DNA from: Bacteroidales bacterium
GTDB lineage: Bacteria; Bacteroidota; Bacteroidia; Bacteroidales; UBA932
Length of the DNA stretch: 64,000 nt
Direction of reading: 5' to 3'
NCBI GenBank assembly: GCA_017427385.1
Contig: JAFRSW010000020.1
Coordinates: 1-64,000 of the forward strand
The notes under the pieces are model-generated. The model did not search any database. It was not told the DNA's origin and was given only the letters and a program-made list of their open reading frames with translations. Position numbers and translations under genes: made by a program. The stretch's first letter is position 1. The number at the start of each line of letters is the position of its first letter. Of this stretch, positions 26,152-35,102 are shown piece by piece.

Positions 26152-27276
26152 TTGAAAATCGCCATCCTGTCCGCGTTCCATCCCTTCAGGGGAGGTATCG
26201 CCCAGTTCAATGGAAACCTTTATCTTGAGCTGGGAAAGATTGCGGATGTCAAGGCGTTCAACTATTCCCGGCAGTATCCGGGATTCCTCTTCCCCGGCAA
26301 GACACAGTACGTGTCCGCCGGGGATGCTTCTTTTCCCCTTCCCTCCGATGCAGTCCTGGATACGGCCAATCCTTTCAACTGGCCCGGAGCCGCGCGCAAG
26401 ATACGCCACTGGCAGCCGGACCTGCTTCTGATGCGCTACGTGATGCCGTATTTCGCCCCGTCGCTGGGCTTCGTGGCACGCAGGCTGAAAGGCAGCGGAT
26501 GCAAGGTGGTGGCCATCGCCGACAACATCATCCCCCACGAAAGGCACATAATCGACAAGCCCTTCACCAAGTATTTCCTGGGTGGTCTGGACGGTTGCGT
26601 CACCTTGTGCGATGCCGTTTCCGACGATCTTCATCGCTGGGCCCCCGACCTGCCGTCCAAGGTCATATTCCATCCTCTCTACACCCATTTCGGGGAGAAA
26701 CTTCCTCGCGACGAGGCAGAAAAGGCCCTGGGCCTTCAACCCGGCAAGAAGAACCTGCTTTTCTTCGGGCTGATCCGCGAATACAAGGGGCTGGACATAC
26801 TTCTGGAGGCATTCAACAGCCTGCCGGACGATTATCAGTTGATAGTGGCCGGGGAATGCTACGGCCCTTTCGACAAGTATCAGGCTCTCATCGACTCATC
26901 TCCCGCACGCGACCGCATACATGTGTTCCGCAAATATGTAGGGGATGATGAGGTGAAGACTTACTTCTCTGCCGCGGATGTGACCGTGCTCCCCTACCGG
27001 AGCGCCACCCAGAGCGGCGTCAGTTCCACTTCCTACCACTTCGAGGTACCCATGATAGTGACCGCAGTCGGCGGCCTGCGTGAAACCATTGGTGACACGG
27101 GCACAGGACTTGTTGCGGAAGAGGTGAGCCCGGCAGCCATTGCCGGAAAGATAACTGAATTCTTCGGGGATCCCGCCATCCGCCAGGGATGCGTCGAGAG
27201 CATACGCCGGGAGTCTGAAAGGCTTTCGTGGAAACGATTCTCGGAAGAATTGCTTACATTTGCAGGAAAGTTATGA
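26152..27276 (+). CDS. GT4-family glycosyltransferase (TTG start)
   Basis: A 374-residue GT-B glycosyltransferase. The opening MKIAILSAFHPFRGGIAQFNGNLYLELGK is typical of the N-terminal domain. The C-terminal domain has NLLFFGLIREYKGLDILLEAF and the donor-site segment ATQSGVSSTSYHFEVPMIVTAVGGLRETI. The start is TTG, directly after the TAA of the preceding gene. It was chosen because the family's first strand begins exactly there and no ATG occurs nearby. The 3' end overlaps the next gene by ATGA. Acceptor unknown. Confidence 0.88.
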   Translation: MKIAILSAFHPFRGGIAQFNGNLYLELGKIADVKAFNYSRQYPGFLFPGKTQYVSAGDASFPLPSDAVLDTANPFNWPGAARKIRHWQPDLLLMRYVMPYFAPSLGFVARRLKGSGCKVVAIADNIIPHERHIIDKPFTKYFLGGLDGCVTLCDAVSDDLHRWAPDLPSKVIFHPLYTHFGEKLPRDEAEKALGLQPGKKNLLFFGLIREYKGLDILLEAFNSLPDDYQLIVAGECYGPFDKYQALIDSSPARDRIHVFRKYVGDDEVKTYFSAADVTVLPYRSATQSGVSSTSYHFEVPMIVTAVGGLRETIGDTGTGLVAEEVSPAAIAGKITEFFGDPAIRQGCVESIRRESERLSWKRFSEELLTFAGKL

Positions 27277-28814
27277 TAAAGAGACTGTTTGCAATCATAT
27301 TCATCGCCTTTTCGCTGGCCGGTTTCCAGGCTGCAGCGCAACAGTACGAGGCTCCTGAAGTCAAGATTTCGCAGGATAAGGTGCGCGTGAACGGCAAGAG
27401 CTATTATGCTCATGTGGTCACGGAGAAGCAGACGCTTTTTTCCATCAGCAAGGCTTATAATGTGAGTCTTCAGGATATTTATGATTCGAACAAGAATCTG
27501 GATCTCGAGAATGCGGGTCTGAAGGTCGGTCAGGTAATCTTTATTCCCACTCAACCTTCTGCCACGGCTTCGGCCGGTACGGCGGTTCCTTCTGACAATA
27601 AAACGGAAAAACCTGCAACTACCGGATCTTCGGCCATGGACCGCTGGCTGTTCCCCGGCAATAACCGCATGAAACCCGCTACGGAACCCGAAACGCAGGT
27701 TCAGCCTGCTGACGCGGAGGTGAAGGTTCAGCTTGACTCTCTGGCCGCCGCCGCAGACACGCTGGAAGCCTTCGTGCTGGATATCCCCGAACGCATCAGC
27801 GTAGCGCTCCTGCTTCCCTTCACCAGCAGCAAGCTTTCCGACAACACCGTAGACTTCTACTCCGGCCTTCTTCTCGCCGCCAGGGACCTGGGCAAATCCG
27901 GAGTTCAGATCGACATAGATGCCATCGATGTCCGCGACAGTTCGTCCATTACCGCGGCTTCCCTCAGCGGACACGACATCATCTTCGGCCCCATCACTTC
28001 CAAGGACATGAAGGCTATGCTGGCCAAGTGTCCCGAAGATAAATTCATCATCTCTCCGCTTGATCCACAGGCAGTTGCACTTGCGAAAGGATCCCCTTCC
28101 ATACAGGCTCCCACTCCCACCGCCCTGCAGAACCAGGACGTCGTACGCTGGGCGATAGAGGATATGGCTCCTGGCGACAGCCTCGTGCTCATCACCCATA
28201 AAGGAGTGACGCTTTCCGAAGGCTCGAAATGCATCGTGGATGCCCTGAAAGACTCCGGAGTCAAGTATCATACTATCAGTTACGGTATCCTGGAAGGATT
28301 GCAGATACAGAAGGCTTTCGAATGGCACTGCAGCGCCAGCGGCGTCACCCGCTACATAGTCGCTGCAGATGATGAATCCTTCGTGAACGATGCGGTGCGC
28401 AATGTGAACCTGATGCTTTTCAAGAAGCACGACGTAGCTCTCTACGCTCCCTCACGCATACGCTCCTTCAACATGATCGAGACTGAGTATCTGCACAGCG
28501 TGAACACGCATATCAGCGCAGCATACATCACTGACTGGGGCAACAAGAACGTGAGCAACTTCATCATGGCCTACAGGGCCCTCTATAATGCCGAGCCCAA
28601 TCAGTTCGCCTTCCACGGCTACGATACGATGCGCTTCTTCGTCGACATTTGCCGCACCTACGGCCGCCAGTGGCCGAAAGTGCTGCAGGATTACAGCGAA
28701 CGCGGTCTCCAGACCGACTTCCGCTTCGTTCGTGAAGAAGGTGCCGCCGGATTCGTCAACAACGCTGTCCGCCGTGTAATCTACACGCCGGATTTCAAGG
28801 TAGTTTTACAGTAA
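27273..28814 (+). CDS. Secreted LysM protein with a type 1 periplasmic-binding-like domain
   Basis: A 513-residue exported protein. The signal peptide MIKRLFAIIFIAFSLAGFQAAA is followed by a LysM peptidoglycan-binding domain at about 45-92 (YYAHVVTEKQTLFSISKAYNVSLQDIYDSN). A Pro/Thr/Ala linker leads to a domain from about residue 175 that resembles type 1 periplasmic-binding/LpoA folds (ERISVALLLPFTSSKLSDNTVDFYSGLLLAA, then GHDIIFGPITSKDMKAM). By analogy with LpoA it may regulate cell-wall synthesis, but the function is inferred. It starts at the ATG overlapping the glycosyltransferase stop and ends 2 bp from recN. Confidence 0.8.
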   Translation: MIKRLFAIIFIAFSLAGFQAAAQQYEAPEVKISQDKVRVNGKSYYAHVVTEKQTLFSISKAYNVSLQDIYDSNKNLDLENAGLKVGQVIFIPTQPSATASAGTAVPSDNKTEKPATTGSSAMDRWLFPGNNRMKPATEPETQVQPADAEVKVQLDSLAAAADTLEAFVLDIPERISVALLLPFTSSKLSDNTVDFYSGLLLAARDLGKSGVQIDIDAIDVRDSSSITAASLSGHDIIFGPITSKDMKAMLAKCPEDKFIISPLDPQAVALAKGSPSIQAPTPTALQNQDVVRWAIEDMAPGDSLVLITHKGVTLSEGSKCIVDALKDSGVKYHTISYGILEGLQIQKAFEWHCSASGVTRYIVAADDESFVNDAVRNVNLMLFKKHDVALYAPSRIRSFNMIETEYLHSVNTHISAAYITDWGNKNVSNFIMAYRALYNAEPNQFAFHGYDTMRFFVDICRTYGRQWPKVLQDYSERGLQTDFRFVREEGAAGFVNNAVRRVIYTPDFKVVLQ

Positions 28815-28816
28815 GA

Positions 28817-30454
28817 TTATCCCAGCAAAGACTTTGCGTTTGCTATTGCCTCGGGTGTGATGTGTTCACCGCTGAGGAGCCGGGCGATTTCCTTAACCCG
28901 TTCTTCGGGAGTGAGAAGATGCATGGTGGAAACATCTCCACTCTTCTCCACCACAAAATGCGCGGAGCCCTTTGCGGCGACCTGCGGCAGATGCGTAATC
29001 GCCAGCACCTGCATGTTCTCCCCCATCCTGCATATCATCTGACCCATCTTGTCGGCGGCGCTGCCGGATACTCCGGTGTCGATTTCGTCGAATATCATGG
29101 TGGGCATGCCGGTGTATCGGGCCATCAAAGCCTTGAGACTCAGCATAATGCGGGAGATTTCACCACCGGATGCGCACTTGGCCACATCCACGGGAGAAGC
29201 CCCGGTTGCAGAGAAACGGAATACCACCGAGTCCGAGCCTGTGGCAGAAGGATCGGCCGACACTACGTCGACCGCGAACACTGCCCTGTCCAGCTCCAGG
29301 AAACGGAGCGATTCCTGAATGCCGGCAGCAAGGCCGGGAGCCGCCTTCGAACGGGCGGCATGTATCTTTTCACAAAGTGCGAGATGGGCCTTCCTGGCCG
29401 CATCGAGCTGCTTCCCCAGTTCCGAAAGTCTGCCTTCCAGCGCATCCGAATCGAAAAGAGCCTCCGAATAGCGCTCGCGGGCGGCAATCAGTTCGGCCAC
29501 GGACGCACATCCGTGCTTGCGCATCAGGTCGTAGAGGAGGCCCATGCGTTCCTCAACCTGTTCCAGGCGCTCCTGCGAGAGATTCACCCGGGAATCCATC
29601 TCCACAACTGTCTCCGCTATATCGGCTATCTCTATGCGGGAAGAATGCAGGCGTTCTGCCAAATCCGAACATCCGGGTACCAGCCCGGTTAGTTTCGTCA
29701 TCAGGCGCTCAGCCTCCTTCAGGGCGGATTCCACACTCATGCCCTCTTCCGGCTCCAAAAGTGCGGAAGCGGCGGCAAAACTCTCTTTTATGGATTCCGC
29801 GTTGGCAAGCTGTTTCTGTTCGGCATCCAACTCCTCAAGTTCTCCATCCCGCAGGCGGGCCTCGTCGAGCTGCTTGAAGCGGGCGGCGTTGTAGTCGCGG
29901 TCGGCCTGCACGCGGGAAAGCTTTTCCCGCACGGCGTCAAGTTCACGGGAAATGGACTGGACTTCGTTCCAGCGTGAGCGGCACGCCTCCACATCGGCGG
30001 CGCATCCGGCATAATGGTCCAGAACGCTCATCTGGAAGCGGCGGTCCGCCAGCTGAAGGCTCTGGTGTTGGGAATGCACATCCACCAGCTGCGCGGATAT
30101 CTCCTGAAGCAGCTGCACGTTTACCGGTGAATCGTTGATGAAGGACCTGCTGCGGCCGCTTGCGTTCAGCACGCGGCGGACAAGAAGGTTTCCACCGTCC
30201 CATTCAACCTCAGCTTCTTCCAGGATTGGGCGGATTGCCTCGGGGGCGGAAAACTCTCCCTCCACTATGCAGTTCTGGGCTCCGGCGGATATCAACGCGG
30301 CATCACCTTTACCCCCCATCAGAAGGGAAAGGGCCCCGAGCAGGATGCTCTTGCCGGCACCGGTCTGCCCCGTAATAATGCCGAGACCCTCCGGAAGAGA
30401 AATATCCAGAGAGTCTATCAGCACGTAATTCTCTATGTGAAGGGAGCGGAGCAC
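28817..30454 (-). CDS. recN: DNA repair protein RecN
   Basis: A 545-residue SMC-like ATPase for double-strand break repair. Walker A GQTGAGKS has Lys35. A long coiled coil occupies about 150-390. The ABC signature CASGGEISRIMLSLKAL is followed by Walker B PTMIFDEIDTGVSG and the His of ITHLPQVAA. Length is normal. It is the last gene of trxB-bamD-rpoZ-recN and begins 2 bp after rpoZ. Its end nearly abuts the convergent LysM gene, leaving no room for a terminator. Confidence 0.96.
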   Translation of the reverse strand: MLRSLHIENYVLIDSLDISLPEGLGIITGQTGAGKSILLGALSLLMGGKGDAALISAGAQNCIVEGEFSAPEAIRPILEEAEVEWDGGNLLVRRVLNASGRSRSFINDSPVNVQLLQEISAQLVDVHSQHQSLQLADRRFQMSVLDHYAGCAADVEACRSRWNEVQSISRELDAVREKLSRVQADRDYNAARFKQLDEARLRDGELEELDAEQKQLANAESIKESFAAASALLEPEEGMSVESALKEAERLMTKLTGLVPGCSDLAERLHSSRIEIADIAETVVEMDSRVNLSQERLEQVEERMGLLYDLMRKHGCASVAELIAARERYSEALFDSDALEGRLSELGKQLDAARKAHLALCEKIHAARSKAAPGLAAGIQESLRFLELDRAVFAVDVVSADPSATGSDSVVFRFSATGASPVDVAKCASGGEISRIMLSLKALMARYTGMPTMIFDEIDTGVSGSAADKMGQMICRMGENMQVLAITHLPQVAAKGSAHFVVEKSGDVSTMHLLTPEERVKEIARLLSGEHITPEAIANAKSLLG

Positions 30455-30456
30455 GG

Positions 30457-30774
30457 CTACTCCTCGCTCTTGGCGGTACGGTAATAGATTTCGTCGTTCT
30501 CGAACTCGGAAATGGCTACGAGGTCGGGTTTGGGCTGACGCTCATAGTACTTCGAGATCTCGATCTGCTCCTTGTTCTCGAAAACTTCCTCCTTGGTGGC
30601 GTCCCGCTCATTGCGGAAGTCTTCCAGCTTCTTGTTGAGTTCTTTTTTCTCGGCCAGTGCTATCTGGTTCGCCCTCTTGGAGAGGATTACTACAGTTTCG
30701 TAAATGTTGCCCGTAGGCTCAGCCAGGTTCTTGATATCCCTGGTAATCGTGTTGACAGGTATTTTCTTTTCCAT
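30457..30774 (-). CDS. rpoZ: RNA polymerase omega/Rpb6-like subunit
   Basis: A 105-residue protein matching the omega-like subunit of Bacteroidota. NIYETVVILSKRANQIALAEKKELNKKLEDF (about 22-52) is the conserved helical core. The C-terminus (FENDEIYYRTAKSEE) is acidic. Omega helps assemble RNA polymerase around the beta-prime subunit. The bamD-rpoZ-recN neighbourhood supports the call. Divergence from proteobacterial omega is normal for the phylum. Confidence 0.85.
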   Translation of the reverse strand: MEKKIPVNTITRDIKNLAEPTGNIYETVVILSKRANQIALAEKKELNKKLEDFRNERDATKEEVFENKEQIEISKYYERQPKPDLVAISEFENDEIYYRTAKSEE

Positions 30775-30807
30775 ACTTCTTATACCTTCCGCCGTTCGCG
30801 GAAAGTT

Positions 30808-31599
30808 TCAAATTTTTTCTTTCGCCTTCTTATATAGGTGTTCGAGCTCCTTGCAACGTTCCGATTCCGGGTATTCACCGATGAAATTCAGATAATCGTC
30901 GATAAATACCATATAACGCTCCTTTTGCTTCTCAGGCACGCTGAGGAAGGCATATTTATAGGAAGACATGGCCGTATAGAACAGTATCTCCTCGCGGTAG
31001 ATATTGTCGGCATCATCTTTCAGCACGTTGTGGAAAGCGACACGAGCCGCCTTGTAATCCTCCATCTTATAATACAGGTAGGCATTCTCGTAAGCCTTAC
31101 GGTCCAGGCGCTCGTTAAGATCATCGAGCATCTTCTTGCAGAGAGCCGTGTGCAGGGAGGCCGGATGGTTCATAAGGTATTCGTTGATGGCTACGATCGC
31201 AGTGTAGCTCGGCGACTGATCCAGTTCCCAGCGGTATGTGCTCTTGTAGAGGCAGTCCAGGCGGAGGAACTCTGCATCATCGGAGAAAGGACTGCGCGGG
31301 AACTTGTCCAGGAAGGTCTTGAAGTTGGTTTCCGCAGTGTAGTAATCTTTGTCGCGATAGTTGCTGAGCGCCCAGTAGAACTGGACGGTGTCTTCCTGGG
31401 GAGTGCCGCTGGTGAGCACCGACATGCTCTCGAACACTTCCGCTGCCTTGCGGTATTTCCCCTTGTTGAAGAACTCGAAAGCAGCCTTGTACTTCGCGTC
31501 CACGTCGTTCCCGTTAAGGAGCTGTTCATACTCGCTCTTGCAGGAAGGCAGGATGCATATCAGCGCTGCCGCCGCAAGTATTATTCTCTTTAATCTCAT
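30808..31599 (-). CDS. bamD: Outer-membrane assembly lipoprotein BamD
   Basis: A 263-residue lipoprotein (MRLKRIILAAAALICILPS, Cys20). It is built from TPR-like helical hairpins (AAFEFFNKGKYRKAAEVFESM, YWALSNYRDKDYYTAETNFKTFLDKFPRSPFSDDAEFLRLDCLYK), the BamD layout. It works with BamA in inserting outer-membrane proteins. The start ATG overlaps the trxB stop (ATGA), so the longer reading 13 codons upstream was rejected. Confidence 0.92.
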   Translation of the reverse strand: MRLKRIILAAAALICILPSCKSEYEQLLNGNDVDAKYKAAFEFFNKGKYRKAAEVFESMSVLTSGTPQEDTVQFYWALSNYRDKDYYTAETNFKTFLDKFPRSPFSDDAEFLRLDCLYKSTYRWELDQSPSYTAIVAINEYLMNHPASLHTALCKKMLDDLNERLDRKAYENAYLYYKMEDYKAARVAFHNVLKDDADNIYREEILFYTAMSSYKYAFLSVPEKQKERYMVFIDDYLNFIGEYPESERCKELEHLYKKAKEKI

Positions 31600-32516
31600 T
31601 TCTTCAAATATTTTTCTGCGTCCAAAGCCGCACGGCATCCCGATGCCGCTGCGTTGATGGCCTGGCGATAGTGGGGATCCTGCACATCTCCAGCGGCGAA
31701 AACGCCTTCCACATTGGTGTGGGAGCTGCAGCCGTCCGTCACTATGTAGCCATTCCCGTCAATGGTCACCCACTCCTTGAAAAGGTCGGAATTGGGATGG
31801 TGCCCGATTGCAAGGAAGAAGCCGTCAACAGCTATATCAAAAACCTCGCCATCTTTGCGCTCGATGCGCACGCCGGTCACACCGGATGCGTCCCCAAGCA
31901 CCTCGCGGGTATTGCAGTTCCAGAGGATCTCGATGTTGGGAGTGTTCTTCACACGGTTCTGCATAGCTTCAGAAGCGCGGAAGACATCCCGGCGCACTAT
32001 CATGTACACCTTACGGCAGAGGCCGGCAAGATAGGTAGCCTCCTCGCAGGCGGTATCTCCTCCGCCCACCACGGCCACATCCTTCTTGCGGTAGAAGAAG
32101 CCGTCGCAGGTGGCGCAGGCCGACACGCCCATCCCCCTGTATTTCCTTTCGGAGGGCAGGCCGAGGTACTTGGCGGTAGCGCCGGTGGCGATGATGACTG
32201 CATCCGCCTCGATGGCAGGTGCTCCGTCGATCTCAAAAACGAAGGGGCGCTTGCCCAGATCTGCCTTGGTGATGATGCCGCGGCGTATGTCCGTGCCCAC
32301 ATTCTTCGCCTGGTCCCGCATCGCGCCGGTAAGGCTCAGGGAGTCGATGCCGTTGGCAAATCCGGGATAATTCTCCACCAGGGTGGTGGTGGTGAGCTGG
32401 CCGCCCGGCTCGGGACCTTCGTATAAAACTGGACTGAGACCCGCTCTGGATGCATATATGCCGGCAGTGTAACCTGCAGGGCCTCCGCCTATTATGAGAA
32501 GTCTGACTTTTTCCAT
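31596..32516 (-). CDS. trxB: Thioredoxin reductase
   Basis: A 306-residue FAD/NADPH flavoprotein. The FAD motif GGGPAGYTAGIYASRAGL is at the N-terminus. The redox-active CATC is at Cys134-Cys137. GGGDTACEEATYL forms the NADPH motif and GVFAAGDVQDPHYRQAI closes the FAD domain. It keeps thioredoxin reduced. I placed the start at MEKVRLLIIGGGP, not 53 codons upstream. It heads trxB-bamD-rpoZ-recN and is divergent from a PerR-like regulator gene, a logical regulatory link to oxidative stress. Confidence 0.96.
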   Translation of the reverse strand: MEKVRLLIIGGGPAGYTAGIYASRAGLSPVLYEGPEPGGQLTTTTLVENYPGFANGIDSLSLTGAMRDQAKNVGTDIRRGIITKADLGKRPFVFEIDGAPAIEADAVIIATGATAKYLGLPSERKYRGMGVSACATCDGFFYRKKDVAVVGGGDTACEEATYLAGLCRKVYMIVRRDVFRASEAMQNRVKNTPNIEILWNCNTREVLGDASGVTGVRIERKDGEVFDIAVDGFFLAIGHHPNSDLFKEWVTIDGNGYIVTDGCSSHTNVEGVFAAGDVQDPHYRQAINAAASGCRAALDAEKYLKK

Positions 32517-32536
32517 TCTGCTACTTTTAAATCGCA

Positions 32537-32544
32537 CAAATATA
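32537..32544 (-). promoter_or_regulatory. -7 box of the trxB operon
   Basis: TATATTTG on the minus strand, 20 bases from the trxB ATG. Only 13 bp separate it from the opposing perR-like box. Confidence 0.5.
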
Positions 32545-32557
32545 ATCAATATTTTGC

Positions 32558-32565
32558 TATCTTTG
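32558..32565 (+). promoter_or_regulatory. -7 box of the perR-like gene
   Basis: TATCTTTG, 6 bases before the ATG of the regulator. Confidence 0.55.
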
Positions 32566-32571
32566 CCCGAC

Positions 32572-33024
32572 ATGAGACGAATGAACACGGCACCGGATAT
32601 GGAGAGATTCCGCTCCATCCTCAAGACGAAGGGGTTGAAAGCCACTCCCCAGCGTCTGGCCGTCCATGAGGCCATGCTGGACCTGGGTCACGCCAGCGCC
32701 GATATGGTGCGGGACTGGATCCTCCGCAAAGGCAAGGTGGCCATCACGGTCGCATCCGTGTACAACATTCTCTCGCAGCTAACAGCCATGGGCCTCTACC
32801 GCATCATCCCCTCCACCAGCGGAGTAGTGTGGTACGATTCCCTCACCAAGCCCCACCTGCACGTCTACAACCGCAAGAGGAACGAGTTCAAGGACCTGGA
32901 AGATGATGCACTGATGCTGAAACTGCAGGCGTTTTTCAAGGAGAATCCGCCCAAGGGATACAAGGTGGATGAGATAGACGTGCTTCTGTGCTGTCACCGA
33001 AGCAGGAACTCTAAAATTTTTTAA
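32572..33024 (+). CDS. Fur-family regulator, PerR-like
   Basis: A 150-residue Fur-family repressor with an N-terminal winged helix (LKATPQRLAVHEAML, VASVYNILSQLTAMGLYRII). The regulatory metal site of PerR is conserved: His40, Asp89, His95, His97 and Asp108 correspond to H37, D85, H91, H93 and D104 of B. subtilis PerR. The CxxC structural zinc pairs are missing: residues 98-103 read VYNRKR, and only a CC pair occurs near the C-terminus. The likely role is peroxide or metal sensing, possibly controlling the divergent trxB operon. The upp start lies 3 bp after its stop. Confidence 0.85.
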   Translation: MRRMNTAPDMERFRSILKTKGLKATPQRLAVHEAMLDLGHASADMVRDWILRKGKVAITVASVYNILSQLTAMGLYRIIPSTSGVVWYDSLTKPHLHVYNRKRNEFKDLEDDALMLKLQAFFKENPPKGYKVDEIDVLLCCHRSRNSKIF

Positions 33025-33027
33025 CAT

Positions 33028-33690
33028 ATGAAACTAGTCAATCTTGGAGAAAAAGACACCCTGCTGAATTCTTTCATCGCTGAAATGAGAGACAAGAAAG
33101 TGCAGAAAGACCGCCTGCGTTTCCGCACCAACCTCAAGAGGCTCGGGCAGATATTCGCATACGAGATCAGCAAAACCCTGCAGTACAGCGTCAAGGAGGT
33201 GCCCACACCCCTCGGAACGGCAGAAGTGAACACTTTCGACACCAAGATAGTGCTTTCCACCATACTCCGCGCCGGACTGCCCCTCCACGATGGCATGCTT
33301 TCATATTTCGACAATGCAGAGAGCGCCTTCCTGGCAGCATACCGCAAGTATGATGCAGCCGACAAGTTCCACATAAACACGGAATACTGCACCACGCCCA
33401 ACCTGGAGGGCAAAACCCTGATAATCGCCGATGCGATGCTCGCGACCGGTTCATCCATCATTATGGTATATGAGCGCCTGATAAGCGAGGGCGGCGAGCC
33501 GGAGCACACCCACATCGTATGCCCTATCGTGAGCGCGGTAGCGGTGGATACGTTAAAGAAAGCACTTCCTTCCAAGACCACGCTCTGGACCGGAGCCGTG
33601 GACGAGGAGCTCACCAGCCATTCATTCGTCGTACCGGGCCTCGGGGATGCCGGAGACCTTGCATACGGGGAAAAGGTGCAGGTGGATTAA
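33028..33690 (+). CDS. upp: Uracil phosphoribosyltransferase
   Basis: A 220-residue enzyme converting uracil and PRPP to UMP. The PRPP loop is TLIIADAMLATGSSI (about 131-145), and the uracil-binding C-terminal motif VVPGLGDAGDLAYGEK is intact. Length is normal. It is transcribed with the PerR-like gene. Its TAA and the TAA of the convergent rpoN share the palindromic TTAA at 33687-33690. Confidence 0.94.
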   Translation: MKLVNLGEKDTLLNSFIAEMRDKKVQKDRLRFRTNLKRLGQIFAYEISKTLQYSVKEVPTPLGTAEVNTFDTKIVLSTILRAGLPLHDGMLSYFDNAESAFLAAYRKYDAADKFHINTEYCTTPNLEGKTLIIADAMLATGSSIIMVYERLISEGGEPEHTHIVCPIVSAVAVDTLKKALPSKTTLWTGAVDEELTSHSFVVPGLGDAGDLAYGEKVQVD

Positions 33691-35099
33691 AGTTCCTTGC
33701 GCCAGCGTGCGAGAGGAATTCCGAGCTGGCCGCGATATTTGGCAATGGTGCGGCGCGCAACCTTGTAGCCGCGCTTTTCCATCTCAACTACAAGCTGCTC
33801 ATCCGTGAGCGGCTTTTTCTTGTTTTCGGCATCCACGCAGTCCTTCAGGGCCTTCTTAAGTTCACGCGTGGAAACCTCATCCCCCTCGCTGTTCTCCATG
33901 CCCTCGGAGAAGAAGTATTTGAGCGGGAAGATGCCGAAGTGGGTCTCGATGTACTTGCTGTTCACCACGCGGGAGATTGTGGAGATGTCAAAACCCGTCT
34001 TCTCGGCTATGTCCTTGAGAACCATAGGCTTTAGCTTGGCGTCATCGCCGTCCAGGAAGTAGTCGTGCTGGAAGTCGAGTATGGCCTGCATTGTGCGCTG
34101 GAGGGTGTTCTGCCTCTGCTTCAGGGCCTCTATGAACCATTTGGCCGAGTCTATCTTCTGGCGGATGAAAGTGGCCGCTTCCTTCTGCGCACGGTCTCCG
34201 GAGCCCTTTGCTTCGGTCACCATGTCGGCGTATTTCCGGTTCACGCGGAGCTCGGGGATATTGAAGCGCGGCATAGTAAAGGATATCTCACCATCGTGTT
34301 CCTCCAGCACGAAGTCCGGCACTATCTGCTGGGCCTGCTCGGCGTAGCTGTCGTCCAGCTGCCCGCCGGGAGCTGGATTGAGCCTGGTTATGCAGGAAAT
34401 GGCGGCCTTCAGCCTGGTTTCATTCAGGCCCAGACGACTCATCACCTTATTGAAATGGCGGTTGGTAAACTCCAGGAACTGCTCGTTCAGTATGCGGTAG
34501 GCATCCTTCACATCCTCCGTCTGCGTGCGGGCTTTCAGCTGGATCAGCAGGCATTCGCGAAGGTCCCTGGCGCCGACTCCGGCAGGGTCGAACTCCTGCA
34601 CTACCTTCAGCATCGCCTCCACCTCCTGCTCGGAAACTTCCATCCCGGCACGGAAGGCGAGGTCGTCCACAAGGGACTCGATGTCGCGGCGCAGATACCC
34701 GTCCGAATCCAGGCTGCCGATGATGAAGGCCCCTATCTGGTAGTCCCGTTCGCTGAGGTTGCGATAACCGAGCTGGTCCATCAGGCTCTCGGTAAAACTC
34801 TCGCGCACGGAGAAGGTGTTATACTCGGGGCGGGGGTCCTTCCCCCAGTTGTTGATGCGGGTCTTGTAGGCGGGAATCTCGCCGTCGTCCTTTATTTCAT
34901 CGATGGAGATATCCTTGGGCTGGTCGTCGTCCTGCTGCTTTTCGGGATCGGGGCCGTCGTCCAGCACAGGGTTCTCCTCGAGCTCGGAACGTATCTTCTG
35001 CTCCAACTCCTGCACCGGCAGCTCGATCAGTTTTATGGTCTGGATCTGGAGAGGAGAAAGACGCTGTGTCTGTTTAAGTTCGAGACCCTGTTTCTGCAT
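33687..35099 (-). CDS. rpoN: RNA polymerase sigma-54 factor
   Basis: A 470-residue sigma-54 factor. The N-terminal glutamine/leucine-rich region (LELKQTQRLSPLQIQTIKLIELPVQELEQKI) interacts with activator ATPases. An acidic stretch follows at about 45-75. The core-binding domain spans roughly 100-290, and the C-terminal RpoN box ARRTIAKYRGQLGIP recognises -24/-12 promoters. It implies that enhancer-dependent promoters exist in this genome. It is third in an operon with a LEA-type lipoprotein and a SPOR protein. Confidence 0.96.
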   Translation of the reverse strand: MQKQGLELKQTQRLSPLQIQTIKLIELPVQELEQKIRSELEENPVLDDGPDPEKQQDDDQPKDISIDEIKDDGEIPAYKTRINNWGKDPRPEYNTFSVRESFTESLMDQLGYRNLSERDYQIGAFIIGSLDSDGYLRRDIESLVDDLAFRAGMEVSEQEVEAMLKVVQEFDPAGVGARDLRECLLIQLKARTQTEDVKDAYRILNEQFLEFTNRHFNKVMSRLGLNETRLKAAISCITRLNPAPGGQLDDSYAEQAQQIVPDFVLEEHDGEISFTMPRFNIPELRVNRKYADMVTEAKGSGDRAQKEAATFIRQKIDSAKWFIEALKQRQNTLQRTMQAILDFQHDYFLDGDDAKLKPMVLKDIAEKTGFDISTISRVVNSKYIETHFGIFPLKYFFSEGMENSEGDEVSTRELKKALKDCVDAENKKKPLTDEQLVVEMEKRGYKVARRTIAKYRGQLGIPLARWRKEL

Positions 35100-35102
35100 A
35101 CC

